The notes beneath the pieces are model-generated. The model ran no database searches. It was not told the origin of the DNA and saw nothing but the letters and a program-made list of their open reading frames with translations. 10,500 nt of DNA from ZCTH02-B3 sp036563895 (lineage in GTDB: Bacteria > Bacillota > Bacilli > Paenibacillales > Paenibacillaceae): positions 1-10,500 of the forward strand of contig DATCLN010000005.1 of the NCBI GenBank assembly GCA_036563895.1, given 5' to 3'. The translations under genes and the position numbers were made by a program. Of this stretch, positions 1-5,999 are shown piece after piece. Numbering within the stretch: position 1 is the first letter of the stretch; the number at the start of each line of letters is the position of its first letter.

Positions 1-1
1 G

Positions 2-157
2 GCGCTGGGGGTACCGGAACACTTCGTCCATATGATGGCGAACTCACGCCGGGGGCCATGGGAGATGTCCCGCAACCTGAACAACGCCCTTGACACCCGA
101 TATTTTCAGGCGCAAGGGCTGGTCAGCATGCTTGAATGTTACTTGGCATTTCGTTAA
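2..157 (+). CDS. Group II intron reverse transcriptase/maturase, C-terminal end (partial)
   Basis: The open frame enters from outside the window and ends at TAA 155-157, giving 51 residues. The segment with MMANSRRGPWEMSRNLNNAL resembles the closing part of group II intron-encoded proteins, where a conserved ANS/ANT-x-(R/K)-G-x-W motif lies close to the C-terminus. In such proteins the RT and maturase domains bind the intron RNA and promote its splicing and mobility. The placement supports this reading: the frame stops about ten bases before domain V, as expected for a protein encoded in domain IV. The reverse transcriptase catalytic motif is not in the window, so activity cannot be judged. 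The call rests on a short segment plus the RNA structure that follows. Confidence 0.75.
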   Translation, partial: ALGVPEHFVHMMANSRRGPWEMSRNLNNALDTRYFQAQGLVSMLECYLAFR

Positions 158-166
158 CTCTTCGGA

Positions 167-233
167 ACCGCCTGGTGCGGACCCGCATGCCAGGTGGTGT
201 GAGAGGACGGGGGCTAGCCGCCCCCTCCTACTC
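167..233 (+). other. Group II intron domains V and VI, with bulged branch-point A230
   Basis: Domain V is a hairpin with a 9-bp lower stem (167-175/190-198), a two-base bulge on the 3' strand (188-189), and a 4-bp upper stem closed by a four-base loop. Domain VI is a hairpin with five G-C pairs (209-213/221-225) plus c214-g220. Below them, a204 to a207 pair with t226 to t229, c208 bulges, A230 is unpaired, and 201-203 pair with 231-233. Domain V forms the active site and the bulged A supplies the 2' hydroxyl for the first splicing step. Both elements look intact by eye. Confidence 0.8.
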
Positions 234-236
234 GAT

Positions 237-723
237 TTATGCCCGATTGAAAGAAAACGTGCCTTCCTTGATCGGGCTGAAGGTGATGGACGGCGACGCC
301 CGGTGGTATCGCGAGATGAACCGGTACGCGAAGGGCCTGGCCGTCTTCGTTCCCGGACATCATCTGGCGACGGGAATTTCCATGGGCGCCCACGGCAGCT
401 ATTCGAACGTGGCCTGCCTGCATCCGGAGGCCGCCCAGATTTGGTACCGGCTCATGCTGACCGATCTGCAAGAGGCGCTCTCCTGGGAACAGCGCATCCG
501 TGCGTTCATGGAACAACATATCGCGCCGTTTGTCCGGGAGAAAGGCTACTCCAACCAGGCGGTGGACAAGCTGCTGGCGGCGGTGGGCGGATGGTGCCGC
601 GTAGGTACGCGGCTCCGGTGGCCGTACCGGGGCATCCCGGAAGAGGAGGCCGGCCGCATCCGTTCGCACGCGATCGCGATGCTGCCGGAAGCATTCAGCT
701 CAAGGATGCAAAACATCGGCTGA
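237..723 (+). CDS. DHDPS/NAL-family aldolase, 3' exon after a group II intron (partial)
   Basis: About 162 residues of the C-terminal half of a dihydrodipicolinate synthase / N-acetylneuraminate lyase family protein, a TIM-barrel aldolase that usually has about 300 residues. LIGLKVMDGD carries the expected Schiff-base lysine (codon 280-282, about 15 residues into the exon). FVPGHHLATGISMGAHGSYS matches the glycine-rich region after the lysine strand, and the remaining helices run to a normal C-terminus. The intron therefore falls between the tyrosine motif and the catalytic lysine, and the N-terminal exon is outside the window. The reading frame is intact from the intron end to TGA 721-723. 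Substrate cannot be assigned: the sialidase 50 bases downstream makes a sialate lyase tempting, but the glycine-rich motif is not the one I recall for NanA. Without splicing this gene would be inactive. Confidence 0.75.
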
Positions 724-736
724 CCGCCGGTGTTTT
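710..736 (+). terminator. Hairpin terminator overlapping the aldolase stop codon
   Basis: An 11-bp stem with one G-U pair (710-720/726-736) has a five-base loop, 721-725, that contains the TGA stop of the aldolase gene. The stem starts with AAAA and ends with TTTT, so it has terminator character, but the T-run is only four bases and part of the stem. It may give partial termination before the sialidase gene, for which I see no separate consensus promoter. Confidence 0.55.
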
Positions 737-784
737 CATCAAGTCAAAAAAGGAAAGGGAGGATGCACGTACGATGTCGCTCGG

Positions 785-1603
785 TTGGAAACGCATGAAA
801 AAACCGCATGGGCGCTGGTTGCCGCGGTGCTGGCTTTTTCCGGGGTTGCCATGGTTTTGCCGGCCAAAAGCTATGCCGACACGCCGTATTTCTACGCGAC
901 GGAGGTTTTCGATCCGGACTCGACCGGCTACAGATACCGGATACCCGGATTGGCCGTCACCAACGCGGGCACCATTCTTGCGTTTGCCGAAGAACGATTG
1001 CAGCCGGGGGACGCGGATCCGCACAATATCGTCCTCCGGCGCAGCACGGATCAGGGGCAGAGCTGGGGACCGCTCCAGGTGATCGAGGCGAGCACGAACA
1101 ATGAATCATGGACCAATCCCGTACCGGTGGTCGATCGCGACACGGGAGACATTTTTCTCTTTTACGCGAAAAATTCCGGCAACAATTCCTCCCAGGTGTT
1201 TTTCCGAAAAAGCAGCGACGATGGTTTGACCTGGTCCGCCCCTACGGAAATCACTAGCCTGTTCGCGGGCGACCCGGAATCGCGGCCCTTCCATTTGCCC
1301 GGACCTGGCCACGGCATCCAGTTGGAGAACGGCCGGCTGCTTGTCCAGGTATGGCACCGTCACGGCATCTCCCTTCCGGTCGAGCAAAGGGAGTACGGGG
1401 TGTCGGTCATCTACAGCGACGACCACGGCGCAACCCGGCAGGCCGGGGGCTACGTGCCGGTCGACGCGAACTACCCGATCAACGAATCGCGCATCGTGGA
1501 GCTGGCGAACGGCGACGTCATCGTGAACGGGCGATACGCCTCAAGCGGAACGCATAAGCGAATTGTCGCCATCAGCGACGACGGCGGGGAATCCGTGGTT
1601 TGA
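785..1603 (+). CDS. Sialidase, N-terminal half as readable in frame 2
   Basis: This is the longest uninterrupted frame of the first half of the sialidase, opening at TTG 785. That codon is a poor start: it lies 22 bases from the Shine-Dalgarno sequence and leaves METHEKTAW before the hydrophobic core, without the basic MKK expected of a signal peptide. The frame holds the signal-peptide core and its cleavage site (AKSYA then DT), the YRIPGL motif, Asp boxes STDQGQSW and SSDDGLTW, the PGPGHGIQLENGRLL strand, a degenerate third box SDDHGATR with Arg in place of Trp, NESRIVEL with the active-site glutamate, and NGR with the second arginine. It stops within the fourth Asp box at TGA 1601-1603. 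By itself it would be half a propeller and inactive. Confidence 0.7.
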   Translation: METHEKTAWALVAAVLAFSGVAMVLPAKSYADTPYFYATEVFDPDSTGYRYRIPGLAVTNAGTILAFAEERLQPGDADPHNIVLRRSTDQGQSWGPLQVIEASTNNESWTNPVPVVDRDTGDIFLFYAKNSGNNSSQVFFRKSSDDGLTWSAPTEITSLFAGDPESRPFHLPGPGHGIQLENGRLLVQVWHRHGISLPVEQREYGVSVIYSDDHGATRQAGGYVPVDANYPINESRIVELANGDVIVNGRYASSGTHKRIVAISDDGGESVV

Positions 1604-2351
1604 CAATGCCATCCAGGCTTTCAGCGCCGTCGACGCGAGCCTGATCCGGTTTACCAAGGCGTCGGGCGGCACGGGAACCAACCGGCTGCTGTTCAGCCGG
1701 CCCGACCATCCGACGCAGAGAGTCAACTTGACGGTCGACGTGAGCTATGACGAAGGGGCGTCCTGGACGTACAGCAAGGAGGTGGACAGCGGTTCCGCGG
1801 CCTATTCCGACATGGCGGTGCTTCCCGACAACACCGTGGTGCTGCTGTACGAAAAAGGCAACAACATGATCGCCGCCCGCTTCAACATCGAATGGCTGAC
1901 GGACGGACGGGACAATTTGGCGACCGGCCCGATCCTGCCTCTTATGTACGAAGCGGAGGCCTTGACCGTAAGCGCTTCATCGGGGGATGAGATCGGCGTA
2001 TACTACGACGCCACCGCCAGCGGCGGCGCGGTGCTGAAATATTTGGGCAACGCGGTCGGCGACTATGTCTCGCTTGAGGTGGACGTACCGCAAGCCGGCA
2101 CGTACCGGGTATGGGTGCGCTCGCGCACGGCAACCAACCGGGCGCAGGTGCAGCTGTCGATCGACGGGGTAAACCAGAGACCGGTGTTCGATCCGTACAG
2201 CGCGACGATCGGGTATCAGGAGTACAATCTCGGCACCGTGACCTTCGGCAGCGCGGGGATGAAAGTGTTCAAGTTTCTGGCGACGGGGAAGAACCCCAGC
2301 AGCACCGGCTACGGCATTTTTCCCGATTCCATCACCCTGATTCCCCAATAA
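1563..2351 (+). CDS. Sialidase, C-terminal half plus carbohydrate-binding module, frame 3
   Basis: The sialidase continues in this frame; the homologous part begins at about 1587, in the fourth Asp box, and the codons before that are out of frame with the family. It carries TNRLLFSRP and QRVNLTVDVS with the third arginine, the Asp box SYDEGASW, AYSDMAVLPDNTVVLLYE with the tyrosine and glutamate of the active site, and then a linker. From about 1945 a domain of some 135 residues begins YEAEALTVSAS and includes GDYVSLEVDVPQAGTYRVWVR. That pattern is typical of CBM6/CBM35-like sugar-binding beta-sandwiches in secreted enzymes of this bacterial group; the exact family is not resolved. There is no ribosome binding site for separate translation. 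It ends at TAA 2349-2351, 27 bases before a terminator. Confidence 0.7.
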   Translation: MSPSATTAGNPWFDNAIQAFSAVDASLIRFTKASGGTGTNRLLFSRPDHPTQRVNLTVDVSYDEGASWTYSKEVDSGSAAYSDMAVLPDNTVVLLYEKGNNMIAARFNIEWLTDGRDNLATGPILPLMYEAEALTVSASSGDEIGVYYDATASGGAVLKYLGNAVGDYVSLEVDVPQAGTYRVWVRSRTATNRAQVQLSIDGVNQRPVFDPYSATIGYQEYNLGTVTFGSAGMKVFKFLATGKNPSSTGYGIFPDSITLIPQ

Positions 2352-2378
2352 AAATAAAGCGTTGCGGAAATGCGGCTG

Positions 2379-2435
2379 GAAAGGGGCAGAATCGGCGGGC
2401 GACGCGCCCGAACCGGGGCTGCCCCTTTCGTTTTA
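2379..2435 (+). terminator. Rho-independent terminator after the sialidase
   Basis: A perfect 11-bp outer stem (2379-2389 with 2419-2429) encloses an inner 6-bp stem (2396-2401 with 2405-2410), and TTTT follows at 2431-2434. This separates the sialidase from hrpB. The rest of the gap to 2595 has no coding frame I can support and no consensus promoter. Confidence 0.85.
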
Positions 2436-2595
2436 TAAAGTAAGGGCTGTCCGTTGCATGAAACACTGGCGATGACCTCCCCTTGATATGAGGGCAGAAC
2501 ATGCATCACAATCGGGAAGGAAGGAACCGGACCCGTTTGGAAGGTTCTTTGAGCGCGCGGAGTGCGCGGCGGGATGGAAAGGTTCGGAGGTCATG

Positions 2596-5205
2596 ATGGA
2601 ACAGGGAACCTTGCGATTGCCCATTGACGATCTGCTGCCGGAAGTGAAGGCGGCGCTCGCGGCGGGGCGCGGCGCCGTCATCGTGGCGGAACCGGGGGCC
2701 GGGAAGACGACGCGGGTGCCGCCGGCCATGCTGGACGAGCCCTGGCTCGCCGGCCGCAAAATCGTCATGCTGGAACCCCGGCGGCTGGCCGCAAGGCATG
2801 CGGCAAAATTTATGGCCCTAAGCCTGGGCGAATCCGTCGGCGAAACGGTCGGCTACCGGGTGCGCGCCGATGCGCGGGTGGGATCGCGCACCCGCATTGA
2901 AGTGGTGACGGAAGGCGTGCTCACGCGGATGCTTCAGGAGGACCCGGCGCTTTCCGACGCGGGCCTGGTCATTTTTGACGAGTTTCATGAGCGCAGCCTC
3001 CATGCGGACCTTGGCCTCGCGCTCTGTCTGCAGGCAAGGGAACTGTTCCGGGAGGACCTGCGGATCGTCGTCATGTCCGCCACCCTGGAGGCCGAGCCGG
3101 TGGCGGCCCTGCTGGGAGGAGCGCCGGTATTGACCAGCCCGGGGCGTTCGTATCCGGTGGAAACGGTGTATGTATCCCGCCGGAGCGGTGCGTTGGGCAC
3201 GGCCGGGGCGGGATTCGGCGGTTTGGGCGGCAGAGATTCGGGCATTCCCGCCGCGTTTTGGGAGCGCGACGTGGTGGAGGTGATCATGCGGGCGCTGGCG
3301 GAGCGGGAAGGGGACGCGCTGGTCTTTTTGCCGGGCATGGCCGAGATTCGGCGCGTGGAAGAGCGGCTGCGGGAGGCGCTTGAGGGCCGACCGGTGATCG
3401 TGGCGCCGTTGCACGGCGCGTTGCCCCAGGAGGCGCAGGATCGCGCGCTCGCGCCCGCTCCGCACGGGAGCCGCAAGGTGGTGCTCAGCACGTCCGTGGC
3501 GGAGACGAGCCTGACCGTGGAAGGCATCCGCATCGTGATCGACAGCGGCTGGATGCGGGTGGCGAAATTTTCGCCCCGCACGGGAATGACCCGGCTCGAG
3601 ACTGTACCGGTGTCGCGGGCGTCCGCCGACCAGCGCCGGGGCCGGGCGGGAAGGGTCGCTCCCGGCGTATGCTACCGGATGTGGTCGGAAGAGGACCATG
3701 CCCGCCTGGCGCCGGCGAACCGGCCCGAGATCCTGGAGGCGGATCTGGCCGGACTGGTGCTGGAACTGGCGGTGTGGGGCGTGGATGATCCGGGTGAGCT
3801 GGCCTGGCTGAATCCGCCGCCGGAGGCGGCTTGGCGGCAGGCGAAGGAGCTGCTGGAAACGCTGGGCGCCTTGGACGGTACCGGCAGGGTGACGGAATAC
3901 GGCCGCCGCATGGCGGCTTTGGGCGTGCATCCCCGCCTTGCGCACATGATGCTTGCCGCCGCCGAAATGGGCCGTGCCCGGCTTGCATGCGAGTTGGCCG
4001 TCCTGCTGGGCGGGCGGGATGTGCTGCGGGGCGAGGCGGCGCGCGACGCGGACATCCGCCGCAGGATCGAAGCGATGCGCGGCAAGGGGGACGGAGCCGA
4101 CGACAAGGCGTTGGCCATGATGCGCGAAGAGGCCCGGATGCTGTACCGCAGGTTGATAGAATTGCAGGGACAAGCCGACGCGGAAAATGACGGCGTTGGC
4201 CGCGGACCTGACGCGAAGGCAGAAGGCCGGGGCGTTTCCGGCGATCCGGACGACTGCGGGATCCTGCTCGCCTTCGCCTATCCGGACCGAATCGGCCGGC
4301 GCCGTCCGGACGGGCGGTACTTGCTGAGCGGCGGCCGCGGCGCCGTCTTGCCGGAAAACCAGCCGCTTTCGCGGTCGGAATTCCTGGTCGCGGCGGAACT
4401 GGACGACGCCGGCGCGGACGGGCTCATCCGCCTGGCCGCGCCGCTGGACGGGGACTGGATGCGGGCGCTGGAGCGGTTCATCCGGCGGGAAACGGAAGTG
4501 CGGTGGGATGCGGAATCCCGCGCCGTTCGCGCGCGGGAGCGGCTGCGCATCGGGGCGGTCACGCTGCGGGAGACGCCGGCGGCAAATCCGGATCCGGATG
4601 CGGTTGCAGAGGCGCTTCTGGCCGGCGTCCGCGAATCCGGCCTGGAGCTTTTGCCCTGGACCCGCGAGACCCGACAGTTTTGCCAGCGGGCGCAATTCAT
4701 GCGCCGCCTGGATCCATCTTGGCCCGATTTTTCCGAGGAAGCCCTGCGGGATACACTGCCGGAGTGGCTCGGGCCGCATGTGGCCGGCATGCGGAGCGCC
4801 GCTGACCTGCAGCGGCTGGATTTGCGGGCGGCTCTTGCATCCCGCCTCACCTGGGAGCAGCGCCGTCGGCTCGACGAATGGGCGCCGACCCATCTGACCG
4901 TGCCGAGCGGCTCCCGCCTGCCCGTCGATTACAGCGATCCGGAGGGACCGGTCCTTGCCGTCCGCCTGCAGGAGCTGTTCGGGCTGGCCGAAACGCCCCG
5001 GATTGCCGGCGGGCGGGTGCCGGTGACGCTGCATCTCCTTTCGCCGGCCATGCGGCCCGTGCAGGTGACCCGGGATCTGGCCTCCTTCTGGCGCACGACT
5101 TACGCCGAGGTACGCAAGGAACTGAAAGGCCGCTATCCCAAGCACGACTGGCCGGAGGACCCGCTGGCCGCCGCGCCTTCCAGAGGGCCGCGCGGCCGGC
5201 GTTGA
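2596..5205 (+). CDS. hrpB: ATP-dependent helicase HrpB (DEAH/RHA family)
   Basis: An 869-residue superfamily 2 helicase, close to the usual 800-850 for HrpB. Visible motifs: Walker A AEPGAGKTT (31-39), DEFH with following ERS (128-134), SAT (161-163), LSTSVAETSLTV (297-308) and QRRGRAGR (346-353). These are followed by the helicase-associated region and a C-terminus ending RYPKHDWPEDP, the signature of the HrpB C-terminal domain. The start is ATG 2596, five bases after GGAGG (2586-2590); ATG 2593 is too close to it, and the ATG at 2488 has no ribosome binding site. Two loops look longer than usual: a glycine-rich stretch at about residues 197-216 between the two RecA domains, and a polar stretch at about 530-555. 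The physiological role of HrpB in bacteria is poorly known; it is presumed to act on RNA. It stands alone between a terminator and the leuA promoter. Confidence 0.93.
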   Translation: MEQGTLRLPIDDLLPEVKAALAAGRGAVIVAEPGAGKTTRVPPAMLDEPWLAGRKIVMLEPRRLAARHAAKFMALSLGESVGETVGYRVRADARVGSRTRIEVVTEGVLTRMLQEDPALSDAGLVIFDEFHERSLHADLGLALCLQARELFREDLRIVVMSATLEAEPVAALLGGAPVLTSPGRSYPVETVYVSRRSGALGTAGAGFGGLGGRDSGIPAAFWERDVVEVIMRALAEREGDALVFLPGMAEIRRVEERLREALEGRPVIVAPLHGALPQEAQDRALAPAPHGSRKVVLSTSVAETSLTVEGIRIVIDSGWMRVAKFSPRTGMTRLETVPVSRASADQRRGRAGRVAPGVCYRMWSEEDHARLAPANRPEILEADLAGLVLELAVWGVDDPGELAWLNPPPEAAWRQAKELLETLGALDGTGRVTEYGRRMAALGVHPRLAHMMLAAAEMGRARLACELAVLLGGRDVLRGEAARDADIRRRIEAMRGKGDGADDKALAMMREEARMLYRRLIELQGQADAENDGVGRGPDAKAEGRGVSGDPDDCGILLAFAYPDRIGRRRPDGRYLLSGGRGAVLPENQPLSRSEFLVAAELDDAGADGLIRLAAPLDGDWMRALERFIRRETEVRWDAESRAVRARERLRIGAVTLRETPAANPDPDAVAEALLAGVRESGLELLPWTRETRQFCQRAQFMRRLDPSWPDFSEEALRDTLPEWLGPHVAGMRSAADLQRLDLRAALASRLTWEQRRRLDEWAPTHLTVPSGSRLPVDYSDPEGPVLAVRLQELFGLAETPRIAGGRVPVTLHLLSPAMRPVQVTRDLASFWRTTYAEVRKELKGRYPKHDWPEDPLAAAPSRGPRGRR

Positions 5206-5263
5206 AGAGATGGATCCCGCGCAGGCGGAAGCGGTTCAATTCGTCAACGTTGCAAAATCATGG

Positions 5264-5292
5264 TTGACATCCCGTCCACAGCCGCATATAAT
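5264..5292 (+). promoter_or_regulatory. SigA-type promoter for the T-box/leuA transcript
   Basis: TTGACA (5264-5269) and TATAAT (5287-5292), both perfect matches to consensus, are separated by 17 bases. Transcription should start near 5299, just ahead of the first T-box leader. A strong constitutive promoter fits a gene controlled downstream by riboswitch attenuation. Confidence 0.92.
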
Positions 5293-5319
5293 AATGTCAA
5301 ACAATCGAACAGCCTGAGC

Positions 5320-5626
5320 AAACGCCGAGAACAGGAGCAGTAGGGTTGACGCCCGGCTTCAGAGAGCTGCGGGTGGGTGCGACGCAGCGGAAGGGAAACC
5401 CGAACTCGCCTGGGAGCGGACCGGTGGAACGAAGCGCAGTGCGACGGCACATCCAGTACATCGGTACGGCTGGCCCCCGTGATCGGGCGTGAGAGGCCGC
5501 TGACGGCCGGCTGGTCCGGAACGGACTGCCGGCAGCCAATACAGGCAAAGGTCGGCGGCAACAAGAGTGGTACCGCGGCAGGTCGTGAAGGCCCGTCGTC
5601 TCTTGGAAGAGACGGCGGGCTTTTTT
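5320..5626 (+). promoter_or_regulatory. T-box riboswitch 1, leucine (CUC specifier)
   Basis: This leader RNA senses uncharged tRNA-Leu and then permits readthrough into leuA. Stem I carries the expected conserved parts: GAACAGGAGCAGTAGGG near its base, AGAGAGCTGCGGGTGGGTGC and the closing GACGCAGC at its tip, and the specifier loop in CGAACTCGCC, with CTC at 5405-5407 as the leucine codon. The T-box core AACAAGAGTGGTACCGCGG is at 5560-5578; its TGGT (5568-5571) pairs with the ACCA end of uncharged tRNA, and the U matches an A discriminator base. The middle, 5430-5555, should hold stems II and III. The terminator at 5591-5626 completes the element. Confidence 0.93.
5591..5626 (+). terminator. 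T-box 1 attenuator terminator
   Basis: A 12-bp stem with one G-U pair (5591-5602/5609-5620) has a six-base loop and six T residues (5621-5626). It competes with the antiterminator formed around the T-box core at 5560-5578. Confidence 0.93.
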
Positions 5627-5650
5627 GATGAATCGAATATGGTCCATGCG

Positions 5651-5964
5651 CGATGAACAGGAGCAGTAGGCCATCACCCGGGTGGCAGAGAGCTGCGGGT
5701 TGGTGCGACGCAGCCGAAGGGAAGCCGAACTCGCCTGGGAGCGCCGCGTCCGAACGCCGCCAGATACGGCGGCCGGTAGGACGCCTGCGGTCGGCCCCCG
5801 ATATCGGGCCGCCGGGAACAGGCGCAGGCAAACTTGCCGCCTGACCCGGACGGAGGGGAAGCGGACGATTCCGGTACGCGTACCGGTCAAAACCCGCTTC
5901 AACAAGAGTGGTACCGCGGCGGTATGGCAACCCGTCGTCTCTTGAAGGAGACGGCGGGTTTTTT
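5651..5964 (+). promoter_or_regulatory. T-box riboswitch 2, leucine (CUC specifier)
   Basis: A second complete T-box leader begins about 25 bases after the first terminator, with no gene or recognisable promoter between them. It repeats the parts of the first: GAACAGGAGCAGTAGG (5655-5670), the AGAGAGCTGCGGGT tip with GACGCAGC, and the specifier in CGAACTCGCC, with CTC at 5730-5732. Its T-box core at 5901-5919 is identical over all 19 bases. The segment from about 5745 to 5895 differs from element 1. The stem before its terminator overlaps no coding frame; leuA starts 36 bases after the terminator. Both elements must be passed for leuA to be transcribed. Confidence 0.93.
5931..5964 (+). terminator. 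T-box 2 attenuator terminator
   Basis: An 11-bp stem (5931-5941/5948-5958) has one G-U pair, a six-base loop and six T residues (5959-5964). Its stem sequence nearly repeats that of the first attenuator, which supports a duplication origin. Confidence 0.93.
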
Positions 5965-5999
5965 CATACAACAAAAAACCAAGCAGGGAGGGGTCCACC

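Larger units (their letters stand above)
1..236 (+). mobile_element. Group II intron, 3' part (RT end, domains V and VI)
   Basis: This is the 3' end of a group II intron, a self-splicing and retrotransposing RNA; its 5' part lies outside the window. After the maturase stop, 167-175 pairs with 190-198 and 176-179 with 184-187 around a four-base loop (180-183), with a two-base bulge at 188-189. That is the shape of catalytic domain V, with a CGC at 169-171 where the catalytic triad sits. Domain VI follows: 201-206 and 209-214 pair with 220-233, leaving A230 unpaired as the expected branch point. The intron should end in AY; AT at 235-236 fits, so the 3' splice site is placed after 236, give or take a base. 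The flanking coding frame is a DHDPS-family gene read in the same direction, so splicing could restore it. The intron subclass is not settled. Confidence 0.82.
774..2351 (+). pseudogene. Secreted GH33 exo-alpha-sialidase with C-terminal CBM, two frameshifts
   Basis: This would be a 525-residue secreted sialidase that releases terminal sialic acids from glycans, if two single-base shifts are corrected. The start is ATG 774, 11 bases after GGGAGG (757-762). Adding one A to the A6 run (798-803) joins MSLGWKRMKK to a hydrophobic segment ending AKSYA, a complete signal peptide. Removing one G from G4 (1586-1589) gives a perfect Asp box, SDDGGNPW, and restores the frame to the stop at 2349. In the corrected protein the arginine triad (R56 in YRIPGL, R254, R316), E238, the nucleophile-type tyrosine in AYSDM (Y344) and the acid/base candidate D80/D82 are all present, with five Asp-box-like repeats. 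Residues 390-525 are a beta-sandwich carbohydrate-binding domain. The shifts may be real mutations, sequencing errors or slippage sites. The gene follows the DHDPS-family gene by about 50 bases. Confidence 0.8.

Noticed and set aside
2488..2595. Longer hrpB start at ATG 2488
   Set aside because: No Shine-Dalgarno before it and the added 36 residues do not resemble helicase; GGAGG at 2586-2590 supports ATG 2596.
2818..5145. 775-codon open frame on the minus strand opposite hrpB
   Set aside because: It is the mirror of a high-GC coding frame; it shows no domain, has arginine- and proline-rich low-complexity content and no ribosome binding site, while the + strand protein is a clear helicase.
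5244..5945. Open frames on both strands within the T-box leaders
   Set aside because: The conservation here is RNA structure (specifier loops, T-box core, attenuators); the repeated peptide segments only reflect the duplicated leader.
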